DNA from: Sphingomonas faeni
GTDB taxonomy: Bacteria > Pseudomonadota > Alphaproteobacteria > Sphingomonadales > Sphingomonadaceae
Direction of reading: 5' to 3'
Length of the DNA: 64,000 nucleotides
NCBI RefSeq assembly: GCF_030817315.1
Contig: NZ_JAUSZF010000001.1
Span: 2,747,001 to 2,811,000 of the forward strand
In this document: positions 1 to 8,313 of the stretch, piece by piece
Layout of the letters: the number at the start of each line of letters is the position of its first letter
How positions within the stretch are numbered: position 1 is the stretch's first letter
Made by a program: the position numbers and the translations under genes
The notes under the pieces: model-generated
The model's input: the letters and a program-made list of their open reading frames with translations, nothing else
The model's database searches: none
Told to the model about the DNA's origin: nothing

Positions 1-867
1 GACGGCGGCGATCCCCGACTCTGCCCGAATTGCGGCGAGGGCCAGCTCGCGCTGCGCGGCGGCAAGTTCGGCGCGTTCATCGCCTGCTCCAACTACCCCG
101 AGTGCAAATACACGCGCCGCTTCGCGCAGCCCGGCGGCGACGCCGAGGCGGATGCCGGCCCGTCGACGCTCGGCACGCATCCGGACACGGGGCAGCCGAT
201 CGAACGCAAGTCGGGTCGCTTCGGCCCGTATCTACAGATCGGCGAAGGAGAGGATCGCAAGATGGCGTCGATCCCGAAGGACATCGGCGAGTTGAATCTG
301 GAGTGGGCAGTCAAGCTGCTGTCGCTCCCGAGGACGGTCGGCAACCACCCCGAGACCGGCGAACCGATCATTTCGACGATCGGCAAGTTCGGTCCGTATC
401 TGAAGCATGCGGGGAAATACGCCCGCCTTCAGACGACGGCGGACGTGTTCGAGACAGGCATGAACGCGGCGGTCGTGAAACTCGCCGAGGCAGCTGCCGG
501 CGGCGGACGTACCGCGCGTGGCGCTCAGGCGCCGCTCAAGGTGCTGGGCAATCATCCGCGCACCGAGGCCGAGATCAAGCTGATGGAGGGGCGCTACGGT
601 CCGTACGTCACCGACGGCACGACCAATGCGACGCTGCCTAAGTCGATCGAGAAGGACCAACTGACGCTGGAGGAAGCGGCGTCGCTGATCGACGCGCGTG
701 CCGCCGCGGCACCGGCGACAAAGAAGAAGAAAGCGCCCGCCAAGAAGCCGGCGGCGAAGAAGGCCCCAGCCAAGGACGCGGCCGGGGCGAAGGCTCCAGC
801 AAAGAAGGCTCCGGCTAAAAAGGCCTCAGCCAAGAAAACCGCCCCAAAGAAGAAGGCCGAAGCCTAA
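1..867 (+). CDS. topA: DNA topoisomerase I, C-terminal part (5' end outside window)
   Basis: This is the last 288 residues of the type IA topoisomerase that relaxes negative supercoils. The frame is open from base 1, so the toprim and catalytic-tyrosine domains lie upstream of the window. A Cys4 zinc ribbon is visible (Cys 8, 11, 29, 35 of the visible part). It is followed by three topoisomerase C-terminal repeats centred on G-R/K-F/Y-GPY at about residues 72-80, 129-136 and 197-203. The tail from about residue 235 is a low-complexity Lys/Ala/Pro stretch (repeated PAKK/APAKK), as in many alphaproteobacterial TopA proteins, and probably gives non-specific DNA affinity. The gene ends at TAA 865-867 and faces a convergent SEL1-like gene across a palindromic repeat. 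Confidence 0.95.
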   Translation, partial: DGGDPRLCPNCGEGQLALRGGKFGAFIACSNYPECKYTRRFAQPGGDAEADAGPSTLGTHPDTGQPIERKSGRFGPYLQIGEGEDRKMASIPKDIGELNLEWAVKLLSLPRTVGNHPETGEPIISTIGKFGPYLKHAGKYARLQTTADVFETGMNAAVVKLAEAAAGGGRTARGAQAPLKVLGNHPRTEAEIKLMEGRYGPYVTDGTTNATLPKSIEKDQLTLEEAASLIDARAAAAPATKKKKAPAKKPAAKKAPAKDAAGAKAPAKKAPAKKASAKKTAPKKKAEA

Positions 868-1029
868 TCCTCCCCTGTAAGGGGAGGGGGACCATCCGGA
901 GGACGGTGGAGGGGGGCTTCCCCAAACGTACCGCTGCGTAAAGTGAGACCCACAAACGCTACGTCCGCGGCACTCCCCCTCCACCCTTCGCCAAGCGGCG
1001 AACGGTCCCCCTCCCCGTTCCGGGGAGGA
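868..1029. repeat. Intergenic palindromic repeat, family C (CCTCCCC type)
   Basis: Inverted repeat between convergent topA and the SEL1-like gene. The left arm (about 869-917) reads TCCTCCCCTGTAAGGGGAGG followed by a GGGACC stretch. The right arm (about 973-1028) carries its complement, ending in CGTTCCGGGGAGGA. Each arm can also fold on itself. Related elements occur at 16.1, 29.6, 34.3, 41.4, 49.9 and 59.4 kb. It may help terminate transcription from both sides. Confidence 0.75.
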
Positions 1030-1296
1030 TTACGCCGCCCGTCGCTGCGTGAACTGCATCCAATCCCACGCGGTCATGTCCTCGGCGATTTCAGCGCGAC
1101 ATTCCTGCGCCGCGATGTTCCCCGACACCGCCGCTAGGTTGAACCACTTGTGCGCTTCGATCAGGTCGAGGGCGACACCCGACGTCCCCGTCGAATACAC
1201 CATCCCTAGTTCGTAACACGCTCGATCATCCTTGCACGCGGCATCCGCCAGACGGCGTTCAATTCCGATGTTCGCGTTCTTGATACTGCTACCCAT
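1030..1296 (-). CDS. Small SEL1-repeat-like protein
   Basis: An 88-residue protein with one recognisable SEL1/TPR-like helical repeat. The pattern ACYELGMVYSTG, then EAHKWFNLAAVSGN, resembles the Sel1 consensus A-x-x-x-LG...A-x-x-W-x-x-x-A-A-x-x-G. SEL1 repeats normally mediate protein-protein contacts; a single repeat is unusually short. There is no signal peptide or membrane segment. I chose ATG at 1296; an in-frame TTG at 1308 would add four residues, and neither has a strong ribosome-binding site. It lies downstream of panC on the same strand (76 bp from the chosen start codon) and could be co-transcribed. Function unknown. Confidence 0.7.
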   Translation of the reverse strand: MGSSIKNANIGIERRLADAACKDDRACYELGMVYSTGTSGVALDLIEAHKWFNLAAVSGNIAAQECRAEIAEDMTAWDWMQFTQRRAA

Positions 1297-1371
1297 GGTC
1301 TGCGCCAATGTTCGTGGGGACAGACTGCAGCGATTCCGACTACGAAATGGTTATGGGTTAAAGCCCGTTTT

Positions 1372-2211
1372 TTACGACTCGATCGCGATATTATCGATCA
1401 ACCGCGTCGCGCCCATGCGCGCTGCTGCTAGCAACCGCCGTGGACGATCCGCCGTTGGGTTCTCCGCCAGCGTCTCGGCATCCGCCAGCGCGACGTAATC
1501 GATCGTGAACCCCGCCCCGACCAAGGTCGTCCGCGCATCGTCCAGCACCGACTCGACGTCCTCGCCCTTCGCGATCGCACGCGCCGCCACACCCAGTGCG
1601 CGCGGCAAGGCTACCGCCTGCCTGCGCTGGTCGTCGTCGAGATAGATGTTGCGCGACGACATCGCCAAGCCGTCGTCGTCGCGCTGCGTCGGCACCCCGA
1701 CGATATCGATCGCGAAATCGAGATCGGCAACGAACCGCCGGATCACCGCCAACTGCTGGTAATCCTTCTCGCCGAAATAGGCTGCGTCGGGCCCGACCTG
1801 ATTGAACAGCTTCGACACGACCGTCGCGACGCCGTCGAAATGGCCGGGCCGCGAGGCGCCGTCGAACCCGTCGCTCACCCCCGAAACGCGCACCGTCGTC
1901 GCGAAGCCACCGGGATACATCGTCTCGACAGACGGCAGCCAGAGCAGGTCGCACCCAGCTTCGTTGAGCATTCGGATATCCGCCATCTCGCGCCGCGGAT
2001 AGCGCGACAGGTCTTCGTTCGGGCCGAACTGCGTCGGGTTGACGAAAATCGACGCGACCACCTTGGTCCCCGGCCGCTTCGCCGCCTCGATCAGCGCGAC
2101 ATGGCCGGCGTGGAGCGCGCCCATCGTCGGAACGAGCGCGACGCGCTGCCCCGCCGCACGGAAGGCGGCGACGCTTTCGCGCAACGCATTAAGGTCCCGG
2201 ACGATGTCCAC
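1372..2211 (-). CDS. panC: Pantothenate synthetase
   Basis: Condenses pantoate and beta-alanine with ATP to give pantothenate, the last step of vitamin B5 synthesis for coenzyme A. The 279-residue length matches the family. The nucleotidyl-transferase HIGH-type motif is LHAGH (His34 and His37). VNPTQFGPNEDL (substrate binding) and a KMSKS-equivalent MSSRN near residue 180 are also present. The start is GTG at 2211, supported by an AGGAG Shine-Dalgarno at 2218-2222 (minus strand) six bases upstream. It is divergent from mipZ, with only 75 bp between the start codons. Confidence 0.96.
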   Translation of the reverse strand: MDIVRDLNALRESVAAFRAAGQRVALVPTMGALHAGHVALIEAAKRPGTKVVASIFVNPTQFGPNEDLSRYPRREMADIRMLNEAGCDLLWLPSVETMYPGGFATTVRVSGVSDGFDGASRPGHFDGVATVVSKLFNQVGPDAAYFGEKDYQQLAVIRRFVADLDFAIDIVGVPTQRDDDGLAMSSRNIYLDDDQRRQAVALPRALGVAARAIAKGEDVESVLDDARTTLVGAGFTIDYVALADAETLAENPTADRPRRLLAAARMGATRLIDNIAIES

Positions 2212-2273
2212 GTGAAACTCCTACTCGATAAGTGCGGTCGCGGCTTCTATGAAGGGTGACAGTCTCGATCAAT

Positions 2274-2279
2274 AAGGAA
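2274..2279 (+). promoter_or_regulatory. Ribosome-binding site fixing the TTG start of mipZ
   Basis: AAGGAA seven bases before TTG 2287. No ATG lies in frame near this position, and homology to MipZ begins just after it. The site therefore decides a non-ATG start. Confidence 0.7.
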
Positions 2280-2286
2280 ACGCGCG

Positions 2287-3105
2287 TTGGCCACGGGCCC
2301 GGATTCTCCTCAAAGCTCAACGCACGTCATCGTGTTCGCCAACGAGAAGGGCGGCACCGGCAAGTCGACGACTGCGGTCCACGTCGCGATCGCGCTCGCC
2401 GCGAAGGGTGCGCGCGTCGCGTGTCTCGATCTGGACCACCGCCAGCGTACCGTCGGCCGTTATCTCGACAACCGCGCCGAGACGATGAAGCGCAACGGCT
2501 CGGTGCTGCCGATGCCACGCCACGCCACGCTGTCGGACCAGAGCGAGGACCAGTTCGAGGATTTGTGGCACTCGCTCAGCGAAGGCTCCGACTTCCTCGT
2601 GGTCGACACGCCGGGTCGCGACGATCCGTTCGCGCGCACCGCCGCCGCACTCGCCAACACCTTGGTCACGCCGATGAACGACAGCTTCGTCGACTTCGAT
2701 CTGATCGGCCAGGTCGATCCCGAGACGTACCAGGTGACGCGCCCGAGCTTCTATTCCGAATTGATCTGGGATGCGCGGAAGCAGCGCGCGCGTGCCGATG
2801 GTACGACGATCGACTGGGTCGTGCTGCGCAACCGCCTCCAGCACATCGAGGCGCGCAACATGCGCCGCGTGTCGGATGCGCTCGCGCAGCTCGCCAAACG
2901 CGTCGGCTTCCGGATCATCCCGGGGCTCGGCGAGCGCGTGATCTACCGCGAAATGTTCCCTGCCGGCCTGACGATGATCGACTCGAAGGCGTTCGGCAGC
3001 ATGGGTCTGGCGCATGTCGCCGCGCGCCAGGAACTGCGCGAGATGATGGCGGCGTTGCAGCTGCCCGAGGCGGTCGCCGAGCGTGCCCCGGACGTAGCTG
3101 CGTGA
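2287..3105 (+). CDS. mipZ: Division-plane positioning ATPase MipZ
   Basis: ParA/MinD-superfamily ATPase which, in Caulobacter and relatives, forms a gradient from ParB at the poles and inhibits FtsZ assembly away from midcell. The 272-residue protein has the deviant Walker A motif KGGTGKSTT (Lys21-Thr29), the switch segment DTPGRDD and the family signature TPMNDSFVDFDLIG. Further MipZ features are a WVVLRNRL segment and RVIYREMFP near the C-terminus. Translation starts at TTG with a good ribosome-binding site. The last codon overlaps the GTG of a J-domain gene (GTGA, 3102-3105), which indicates translational coupling. Confidence 0.93.
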   Translation: MATGPDSPQSSTHVIVFANEKGGTGKSTTAVHVAIALAAKGARVACLDLDHRQRTVGRYLDNRAETMKRNGSVLPMPRHATLSDQSEDQFEDLWHSLSEGSDFLVVDTPGRDDPFARTAAALANTLVTPMNDSFVDFDLIGQVDPETYQVTRPSFYSELIWDARKQRARADGTTIDWVVLRNRLQHIEARNMRRVSDALAQLAKRVGFRIIPGLGERVIYREMFPAGLTMIDSKAFGSMGLAHVAARQELREMMAALQLPEAVAERAPDVAA

Positions 3106-3359
3106 AATGGATCGTCGCCGCCGTCTTCATTTGGCTGGCGTGGCACTATCTGCGCCCGAAGCCGAAGCAGCGTGTCGTCACCGATGAAGCGGAAGCCCTG
3201 TCTATTTTGGGTATCGACCGCAGCGCAGACGACGACGCGATCCGCAGCGCGCACCGCCGCCTGATCGCCTCGGTCCACCCGGATCGTGGCGGATCGAACG
3301 ACCTGACGCGGCGAGTGAACGCGGCGCGCGACCTGTTGCTGAAGCGGCCCTCCCGATAA
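3102..3359 (+). CDS. Membrane-anchored J-domain (DnaJ-like) protein
   Basis: An 85-residue protein with one N-terminal membrane helix (WIVAAVFIWLAWHYL, about residues 3-17), a short basic linker and a compact J domain ending the protein. The HPD tripeptide that stimulates Hsp70 ATPase is present (59-61, within VHPDRGG), and the fold is short, like TIM14/Pam18. The start is a GTG overlapping the mipZ stop (GTGA), so the two are probably translated as a coupled pair. It presumably recruits DnaK to the inner membrane; the substrate is unknown. Confidence 0.85.
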   Translation: MKWIVAAVFIWLAWHYLRPKPKQRVVTDEAEALSILGIDRSADDDAIRSAHRRLIASVHPDRGGSNDLTRRVNAARDLLLKRPSR

Positions 3360-3372
3360 CACCCAACCGCCG

Positions 3373-3440
3373 TCCGTCCTGAGCGAAGTCGAAGGACATT
3401 GGTTCGAACCTGTCCTTCGACTTCGCCCGGGACGAACGGA
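3373..3440. repeat. Intergenic palindromic repeat, family A (CTTCGACTTCGC type)
   Basis: The left arm (3373-3398, TCCGTCCTGAGCGAAGTCGA then AGGACA) pairs with the right arm (3411-3440, TGTCCTTCGACTTCGCCCGG then GACGAACGGA). The apex contains GGTTCGAACC. The same core occurs at 26.48-26.57 kb and 53.93-54.01 kb. Confidence 0.85.
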
Positions 3441-3449
3441 AATCTAAAA

Positions 3450-4823
3450 ATGACCCACCAGTTCGACCCGACCTCGCTCCGCGAATACGACATCCGCGGG
3501 ATCGTCGGCAAAGCGCTCGGCCCCGCCGACGCCGTCGCGATCGGCCGAGGCTTCGCCACCCACATCCGCGCGGCCGGCGGAACGCGCGTGGCCGTTGGGT
3601 ATGACGGCCGCAACTCCTCCCCCGAGCTCGAAGCAGCGCTCGTGTCCGGCCTCACCGCAGGCGGCGTCGACGTCGTCCGCATCGGCCTCAGCACGTCGCC
3701 GATGCTCTATTACGCCGAGGCGACGCTAGAAGTGGATGGCGGCATCCAGGTAACCGGCAGCCACAATCCCCCCGAATATAACGGCTTCAAGATGGTGCAC
3801 GCCCACGCGCCATTTTTCGGCGAAGACATCCAGGACCTCGCCGCTCTCGCCGCCTCGGGCGCCTGGAGCGAAGGTGCGAGCGAAGTCACCACCGCGGACG
3901 TGCTCGACGCCTATGTCGAACGGCTGATGGCGGGCTATGCGGGCGGCGCGTACCGGATCGGCTGGGACACGGGGAACGGCGCCGCCGGCCCGGTGATCGA
4001 GAAGCTCGTCCAACTGCTGCCGGGTGAGCACCATGTGATCTTCGCCGAAGTCGACGGCAATTTTCCCAACCATCATCCGGATCCTACCGAAGAGTCGAAC
4101 CTCGCCGATCTGAAGAGCCTGGTCGCGGAGAAGAACCTCGATTTCGGACTGGCGTTCGACGGCGACGGCGACCGGATCGGAGCGATCGACGGGTTGGGGC
4201 GGGTGATCTGGGGGGATCAGATTCTCTCCATATTGGTCGAACCTGCGCTGCGCGAGCACCCGGGCGCGCCGATCGTCGCCGACGTGAAGTCCTCGCAGGC
4301 GCTATTCGACCGAATCACGGAATTGGGCGGCAAGCCGGTAATGGCCCCGACCGGTCACAGCCTGATGAAACAGGCGATGACCCGCACCGGCGCGCCGCTG
4401 GGCGCCGAACTCAGCGGACATCTGTTCTTCGCGGGCGAATATTACGGGTTCGACGACGCGCAATACGCGGCGGTGCGACTGATCCACGCGGTGCATCTGT
4501 CGGGGCGATCGCTGACGAAATTGCGCGACGCGATGCCGGCGCGGGTGGCGACACCGGACCTGCGCTTTCCCGTCGAGGACGCGCAAAAGTTCGCGGTGGT
4601 GGACGAGGTGATCGCGCGGTTGAAGAGCGCGGGGGTGGATATGGACCTTACCGACGGCGCGCGGGTCACGACCGCTGACGGGTGGTGGCTGCTGCGCGCG
4701 TCGAACACGCAGGCGATGCTGACGGTGCGCGCCGAGGCGAAGAGCGAGGCGGCGCTCGCGGTCCTGCTGGCCGAGGTCGATGCACAGCTCGCGGCGAGCG
4801 GCGTAACGCGCGCGGCACCTTAA
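3450..4823 (+). CDS. Phosphomannomutase/phosphoglucomutase
   Basis: Interconverts hexose-6- and hexose-1-phosphates through a phosphoserine enzyme, supplying GDP-mannose and UDP-glucose precursors for exopolysaccharide and LPS. The 457-residue alpha-D-phosphohexomutase has all four signatures: active-site TGSHNPPEYNG (Ser104), metal loop DGDGDR (237-242), sugar-specificity GAELSGHLFF, and phosphate-binding RASNTQ near the C-terminus. It is closest in design to AlgC/PgmG enzymes. I chose ATG 3450; a longer open frame to 3399 would only translate the palindromic repeat. It stands alone between two repeats. Confidence 0.93.
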   Translation: MTHQFDPTSLREYDIRGIVGKALGPADAVAIGRGFATHIRAAGGTRVAVGYDGRNSSPELEAALVSGLTAGGVDVVRIGLSTSPMLYYAEATLEVDGGIQVTGSHNPPEYNGFKMVHAHAPFFGEDIQDLAALAASGAWSEGASEVTTADVLDAYVERLMAGYAGGAYRIGWDTGNGAAGPVIEKLVQLLPGEHHVIFAEVDGNFPNHHPDPTEESNLADLKSLVAEKNLDFGLAFDGDGDRIGAIDGLGRVIWGDQILSILVEPALREHPGAPIVADVKSSQALFDRITELGGKPVMAPTGHSLMKQAMTRTGAPLGAELSGHLFFAGEYYGFDDAQYAAVRLIHAVHLSGRSLTKLRDAMPARVATPDLRFPVEDAQKFAVVDEVIARLKSAGVDMDLTDGARVTTADGWWLLRASNTQAMLTVRAEAKSEAALAVLLAEVDAQLAASGVTRAAP

Positions 4824-4828
4824 ACAAC

Positions 4829-4943
4829 CGCACCACCCCGGCGGAGGCCGGGGCCCAGTTGGAAAGGTGGCAATAACGGCGTGCTGGCTTCCGTTAGCGA
4901 CGTTCCCCAACTGGACCCCTGCCTCCGCCGGGGAGGTGGAGGG
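4829..4943. repeat. Intergenic palindromic repeat, family D (CCCCGGCGGAGGCCGGGG type)
   Basis: The left arm CCACCCCGGCGGAGGCCGGG, followed by GCCCAGTTGG, pairs with the right arm (about 4905-4943, CCCAACTGGACCCCTGCCTC and CGCCGGGGAGGTGG). Relatives are at 32.6, 47.2 and 53.9 kb. It separates the phosphomannomutase from the PH-domain gene. Confidence 0.85.
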
Positions 4944-4986
4944 GGGGGTAGGTTCGTTAGGATATCGGCACCACCGACCGAACCGA

Positions 4987-5014
4987 TTGACACGCCAAGC
5001 ACCTCGCCTACCGT
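4987..5014 (+). promoter_or_regulatory. Candidate sigma-70 promoter for the PH-domain gene
   Basis: TTGACA (4987-4992), a 16-bp spacer, then TACCGT (5009-5014), 25 bp before the ATG at 5039. The -35 is perfect and the -10 is weak. Inferred from sequence only. Confidence 0.35.
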
Positions 5015-5038
5015 CCGCCCAACCCCAAGGAGTCCCCG

Positions 5039-5488
5039 ATGGAGCGCCCAGTCGACGAATTCCGCTCCAGCACGCGCCGCTGGCTGCTCGGCAGCTTTGC
5101 CGGCTGGGGCACTCTGCTCGCCTGCCTCGCCGGCGTCGGCTTCGTCATCATCGGCGTCCGCTGGCTCAAGAACCGCAGCACCTCCTACGAAATCACCGAC
5201 CAGCGCCTGATCATCAAGCGCGGCATTCTGTTCAAGACCACCGACGAGATCGAGCTCTACCGGATCAAGGACGTCCGGCTCGGCTATTCGCTGCTCAATC
5301 AGATGACCGACATCGGCACGATCATCCTCACCTCCAGCGACCGCACGACGGCGGGCGGCGAGTTCACCTTGCGCGATATCCCGATGGCGCGCGACCGTCG
5401 CGAAGGCCTGCGCAAACTCGTCGACCGCGCGCGCCAGCGCCGCGGCGTCCGCGAACTCGACGTGGAGGACGCATACGCGCTGGATTAA
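5039..5488 (+). CDS. Bacterial PH-domain (YdbS/bPH2-like) membrane protein
   Basis: A 149-residue protein. A hydrophobic segment at about residues 15-40 forms one membrane helix or hairpin. It is followed by a bacterial pleckstrin-homology-like domain with the typical YEITDQRLIIKRG strand pattern, a DEIELYRIKDVRLG stretch and a closing IPMARDRREGLRKLVDRARQ helix. Such domains occur in small envelope proteins of uncertain function. AAGGAG sits about seven bases before the start. A candidate promoter lies just upstream, so it is likely its own unit. Confidence 0.8.
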   Translation: MERPVDEFRSSTRRWLLGSFAGWGTLLACLAGVGFVIIGVRWLKNRSTSYEITDQRLIIKRGILFKTTDEIELYRIKDVRLGYSLLNQMTDIGTIILTSSDRTTAGGEFTLRDIPMARDRREGLRKLVDRARQRRGVRELDVEDAYALD

Positions 5489-5506
5489 GCGCGCTTTTGT
5501 CCCCAC

Positions 5507-6295
5507 ATGGCGGGCATGGCGCCCCCCTATCCCAAGCCCAAGCAACAACCGCAGATGATCCGGGTCGTCGACCTGGAAACGACCGGCTCGGCCCCGCCCG
5601 CGCACGGCGTGTGCGAAATCGGCTGGCAGGACGTCGCGCTTGGCGAGGACGGCCGCTGGGAGATCTATGGCGAAGGCGGCAGCCTGCTCGTCAACCCCGG
5701 CCGGCTGATCCCGCCGGTCACGCAGGCGATCCACCACATCCTCGACGAACATGTCGCCGACGCGCCCTATTGGCATGACTGCGCCCGCCAGGTGCTCGAC
5801 CCCTGGCCGCGCCGGCTCGCGCTCGCCGCGCACCGCGCGGACTTCGAACAGAAATTCTGCACCCCTGCGCTCACCCGTGATGCCGAGTGGATCTGCACGT
5901 GGAAGTGCGCGCTGCGGCTTTGGCCAGACTCGCCGAGTTTCTCGAACCAGGTGCTGCGCTACTGGCGTAAACCCCATGGCATGGAGCACGACCGCGGACT
6001 CCCCGCCCATCGTGCGTTCCCCGACGCCTACGTCACCGCGTTCCACCTGCGCGACATGCTCAACGAGGCGAGCCTTGCGCAACTGCTCGAATGGTCGCGC
6101 GATCCGGGGCTCATCCCGCGCGTCCGCTACGGCCCTGACCGCGGCAAGGAATGGTCCGAGCTCGATCACGAGACGCTGATGGCGTTCATGACCGATCGTG
6201 ACCCCGACATCCGCTTCACTGCCAACCACGAGATGGACCGGCGCAGCGGTGGCGGCCGCGTCGGCAAGGCGAGCGCGCAGGATCTGTTGCTTTAA
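5507..6295 (+). CDS. DnaQ-like 3'-5' exonuclease
   Basis: A DEDDh-superfamily exonuclease of 262 residues. Exo I is VDLETTGS (about 21-28), Exo II is ALAAHRADFEQK (about 105-116), and Exo III is LPAHRAFPDAYVTA with the catalytic His and Asp five residues apart. This resembles ExoX or DNA polymerase III epsilon rather than a polymerase domain. The C-terminal region (about 180-262) has no motif I recognise. It starts at ATG 5507 or possibly ATG 5555; neither has a clear ribosome-binding site. It lies only 18 bp after the PH-domain gene, so co-transcription is likely. Role in proofreading or DNA repair is inferred from family only. Confidence 0.85.
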   Translation: MAGMAPPYPKPKQQPQMIRVVDLETTGSAPPAHGVCEIGWQDVALGEDGRWEIYGEGGSLLVNPGRLIPPVTQAIHHILDEHVADAPYWHDCARQVLDPWPRRLALAAHRADFEQKFCTPALTRDAEWICTWKCALRLWPDSPSFSNQVLRYWRKPHGMEHDRGLPAHRAFPDAYVTAFHLRDMLNEASLAQLLEWSRDPGLIPRVRYGPDRGKEWSELDHETLMAFMTDRDPDIRFTANHEMDRRSGGGRVGKASAQDLLL

Positions 6296-6370
6296 ATTAA
6301 TGAGGTTCCGTCTGCGGGCGCGGCAGTATCGCTGGCGTAACGACTTCCGCCAGCCTACACTGCAGCCCCT

Positions 6371-7876
6371 ATGGTCCGCGTACGCTTGAAACTGCCCTCG
6401 TCGGAAGGGCGAGTCGCACGTTGGCTGGTCGCGTTCATGACGCTCGGCTTCATCGCGCTGGCCGCCGCGGCGATCGCGATCGGGTGGATCACGGTCCGCA
6501 ACCGCACCTACACCGCCGAAATCCTGCACACGCAGGACGTCCGCCAGGCGATCGCCACGCTCCAGATCCAGATGGAGCAATCGGAAACGGCGCGGCGCGG
6601 CTATATCCTGGCCGGCAAACCGCTGTTCGCCACCGCCTATGCGCGGACCGCGGGCAACCTCGTGCCGTCGATCCGCAAGCTGCGCCATCTGACGCGCGAC
6701 AACCCGCAGCAGGGCGCCCGCCTCGACCTGATCGAGCCGCGTTTCGTCCAGTTGCGCGCACTTCGGACGCAGTCGACGACGTTGGTTGCCGCGGGTCGAA
6801 TCGCCGAAGCACAGCGCCGATTCGCGGTTGATGCCAGCGTGCCGTTGATGCGCGGCATCCGCTATCGACTCGAGGCCATGGCCGCCGACGAGGTCCGCCT
6901 GCTTGCGATCCGGACCGAGCGGCAGGAACGCACCAGCGCGCTGTTCCTGTCGGTCGCCGGACTAGCCGCGGCGCTGCTCCTGATCGTCGCGATCCTCGCG
7001 GTCCTGTTGATCCGCCGCTACACCGCCGACCTTGCCCGCTCGCGCAACAGCTTGCGCGACCTCAACGAGACACTGGAGGAACAGGTCGCCGAACGCACCG
7101 CCGACCTCAGCCGCGCGAACGAGGAAATCCAACGCTTCGCCTATATCGTCAGCCACGATCTGCGCTCGCCCCTCGTCAACGTGATGGGCTTCACCGCCGA
7201 ACTCGCCGCCGCAGCCGTACCGCTCGGTGAGTTGGTCGACCGTGTCGAGGCCGAGGCGCCGCATATCCTCACCGAGGACGCACGGCTGGCGGCGCGCGAG
7301 GACCTGCCCGAGGCGATCGGTTTCATCCGCACCTCGACGCAGAAGATGGACCGGCTGATCAACGCCATCCTGAAACTAGCGCGCGAAGGCCGCCGGACGA
7401 TCTCACCCGAGCATATCGACCCGGCACAACTGGTCGACACCATCGTCGGCGCGATGCAGCACATCGTCGACGATCGCGGTGCCGTAGTGCGAGTCGAGCG
7501 ACCGATGCCGGGAATCGTCACCGATCGCCTCGCGCTCGAACAGATCCTGTCGAACCTGATCGAGAACGCGACCAAATACCTGCAACCCGGGCGCCCCGGC
7601 CAGATCACGGTCAAAGGCCATACCGAACGCGGCCGCGTCATCCTGTCGGTCGTCGACAACGGCCGCGGCATCGATCCGCGCGATCACCAGCGCGTGTTCG
7701 ACCTGTTCCGCCGGTCGGGCGCGCAGGATCAGCCGGGCGAAGGTATCGGACTCGCGCATGTCCGCGCACTCGCCTATCGTCTGGGCGGTACGATCGACGT
7801 GCAGTCGACGCTCGGCGACGGCGCGACCTTCCGACTCAACCTGCCGACCCACATGACCATTCAGGACGCAGCATGA
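6371..7876 (+). CDS. CHASE3-domain sensor histidine kinase
   Basis: A 501-residue inner-membrane kinase. It has a first membrane helix at about 17-40, a periplasmic CHASE3 sensor (about 45-180, containing ATLQIQMEQSETARRGYILAG), and a second helix at about 190-215. A coiled coil follows (LRDLNETLEEQVAERTADLS), then HisKA with the phospho-acceptor in VSHDLRSPL (His262), then a HATPase domain (NLIENATKYL N-box, DNGRGI, GEGIGLAHV). The kinase core resembles phytochrome-type kinases that phosphorylate stand-alone receivers. Such a receiver gene overlaps its 3' end by four bases (ATGA). The ligand sensed by CHASE3 is unknown. Confidence 0.92.
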   Translation: MVRVRLKLPSSEGRVARWLVAFMTLGFIALAAAAIAIGWITVRNRTYTAEILHTQDVRQAIATLQIQMEQSETARRGYILAGKPLFATAYARTAGNLVPSIRKLRHLTRDNPQQGARLDLIEPRFVQLRALRTQSTTLVAAGRIAEAQRRFAVDASVPLMRGIRYRLEAMAADEVRLLAIRTERQERTSALFLSVAGLAAALLLIVAILAVLLIRRYTADLARSRNSLRDLNETLEEQVAERTADLSRANEEIQRFAYIVSHDLRSPLVNVMGFTAELAAAAVPLGELVDRVEAEAPHILTEDARLAAREDLPEAIGFIRTSTQKMDRLINAILKLAREGRRTISPEHIDPAQLVDTIVGAMQHIVDDRGAVVRVERPMPGIVTDRLALEQILSNLIENATKYLQPGRPGQITVKGHTERGRVILSVVDNGRGIDPRDHQRVFDLFRRSGAQDQPGEGIGLAHVRALAYRLGGTIDVQSTLGDGATFRLNLPTHMTIQDAA

Positions 7877-8313
7877 ACGATCACAAGACCGTCGGTATCG
7901 TGATGATCGAGGATGACGAGGGTCACGCCCGCCTCATCGAAAAGAACATCCGCCGCGCCGGCATCCTCAACGATATCCGTCACTTCACCGACGGCACCAC
8001 GGCGCTCGATTTTCTGTTCAACGCCGCCGATGGCCCCGCGAAAAGCGGCCCGGCGATGATTCTGCTCGATCTCAACCTGCCCGACATGAGCGGGACCGAC
8101 ATCCTCGCGCGGATCAAGGCGGAGGGCAGCCCGTTGCGCCGCACGCCGGTCGTCGTGCTCACCACGACCGACGACAAGGTCGAGATCGAGCGCTGCTACG
8201 ATCTCGGCTGCAACGTCTACATCACCAAGCCGGTGAACTATGAGAGTTTCGCACAGGCGATCCGCCAGCTCGGGCTGTTCCTGTCGGTAATCCAGGTGCC
8301 CGAAGCCGAGTGA
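7873..8313 (+). CDS. Single-domain response regulator (Rcp1-like)
   Basis: A 146-residue receiver domain with no output domain. The acidic pocket is IEDDEGHARL, the phospho-acceptor is Asp66 in ILLDLNLPDMSG, and the switch residues lie in VVLTTTDD and the conserved Lys in YITKPVNYE. It is of the Rcp1 type that pairs with phytochrome-like kinases. It overlaps the upstream kinase (ATGA) and the downstream receiver-kinase (GTGA), so all three are translationally coupled. It probably shuttles phosphate between the two kinases or acts by protein contact. Confidence 0.93.
   Translation: MNDHKTVGIVMIEDDEGHARLIEKNIRRAGILNDIRHFTDGTTALDFLFNAADGPAKSGPAMILLDLNLPDMSGTDILARIKAEGSPLRRTPVVVLTTTDDKVEIERCYDLGCNVYITKPVNYESFAQAIRQLGLFLSVIQVPEAE

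Noticed and set aside
3401..3410. GGTTCGAACC, resembling a tRNA T-loop
   Set aside because: It is the apex of a family A palindrome; no acceptor, D or anticodon stems surround it.
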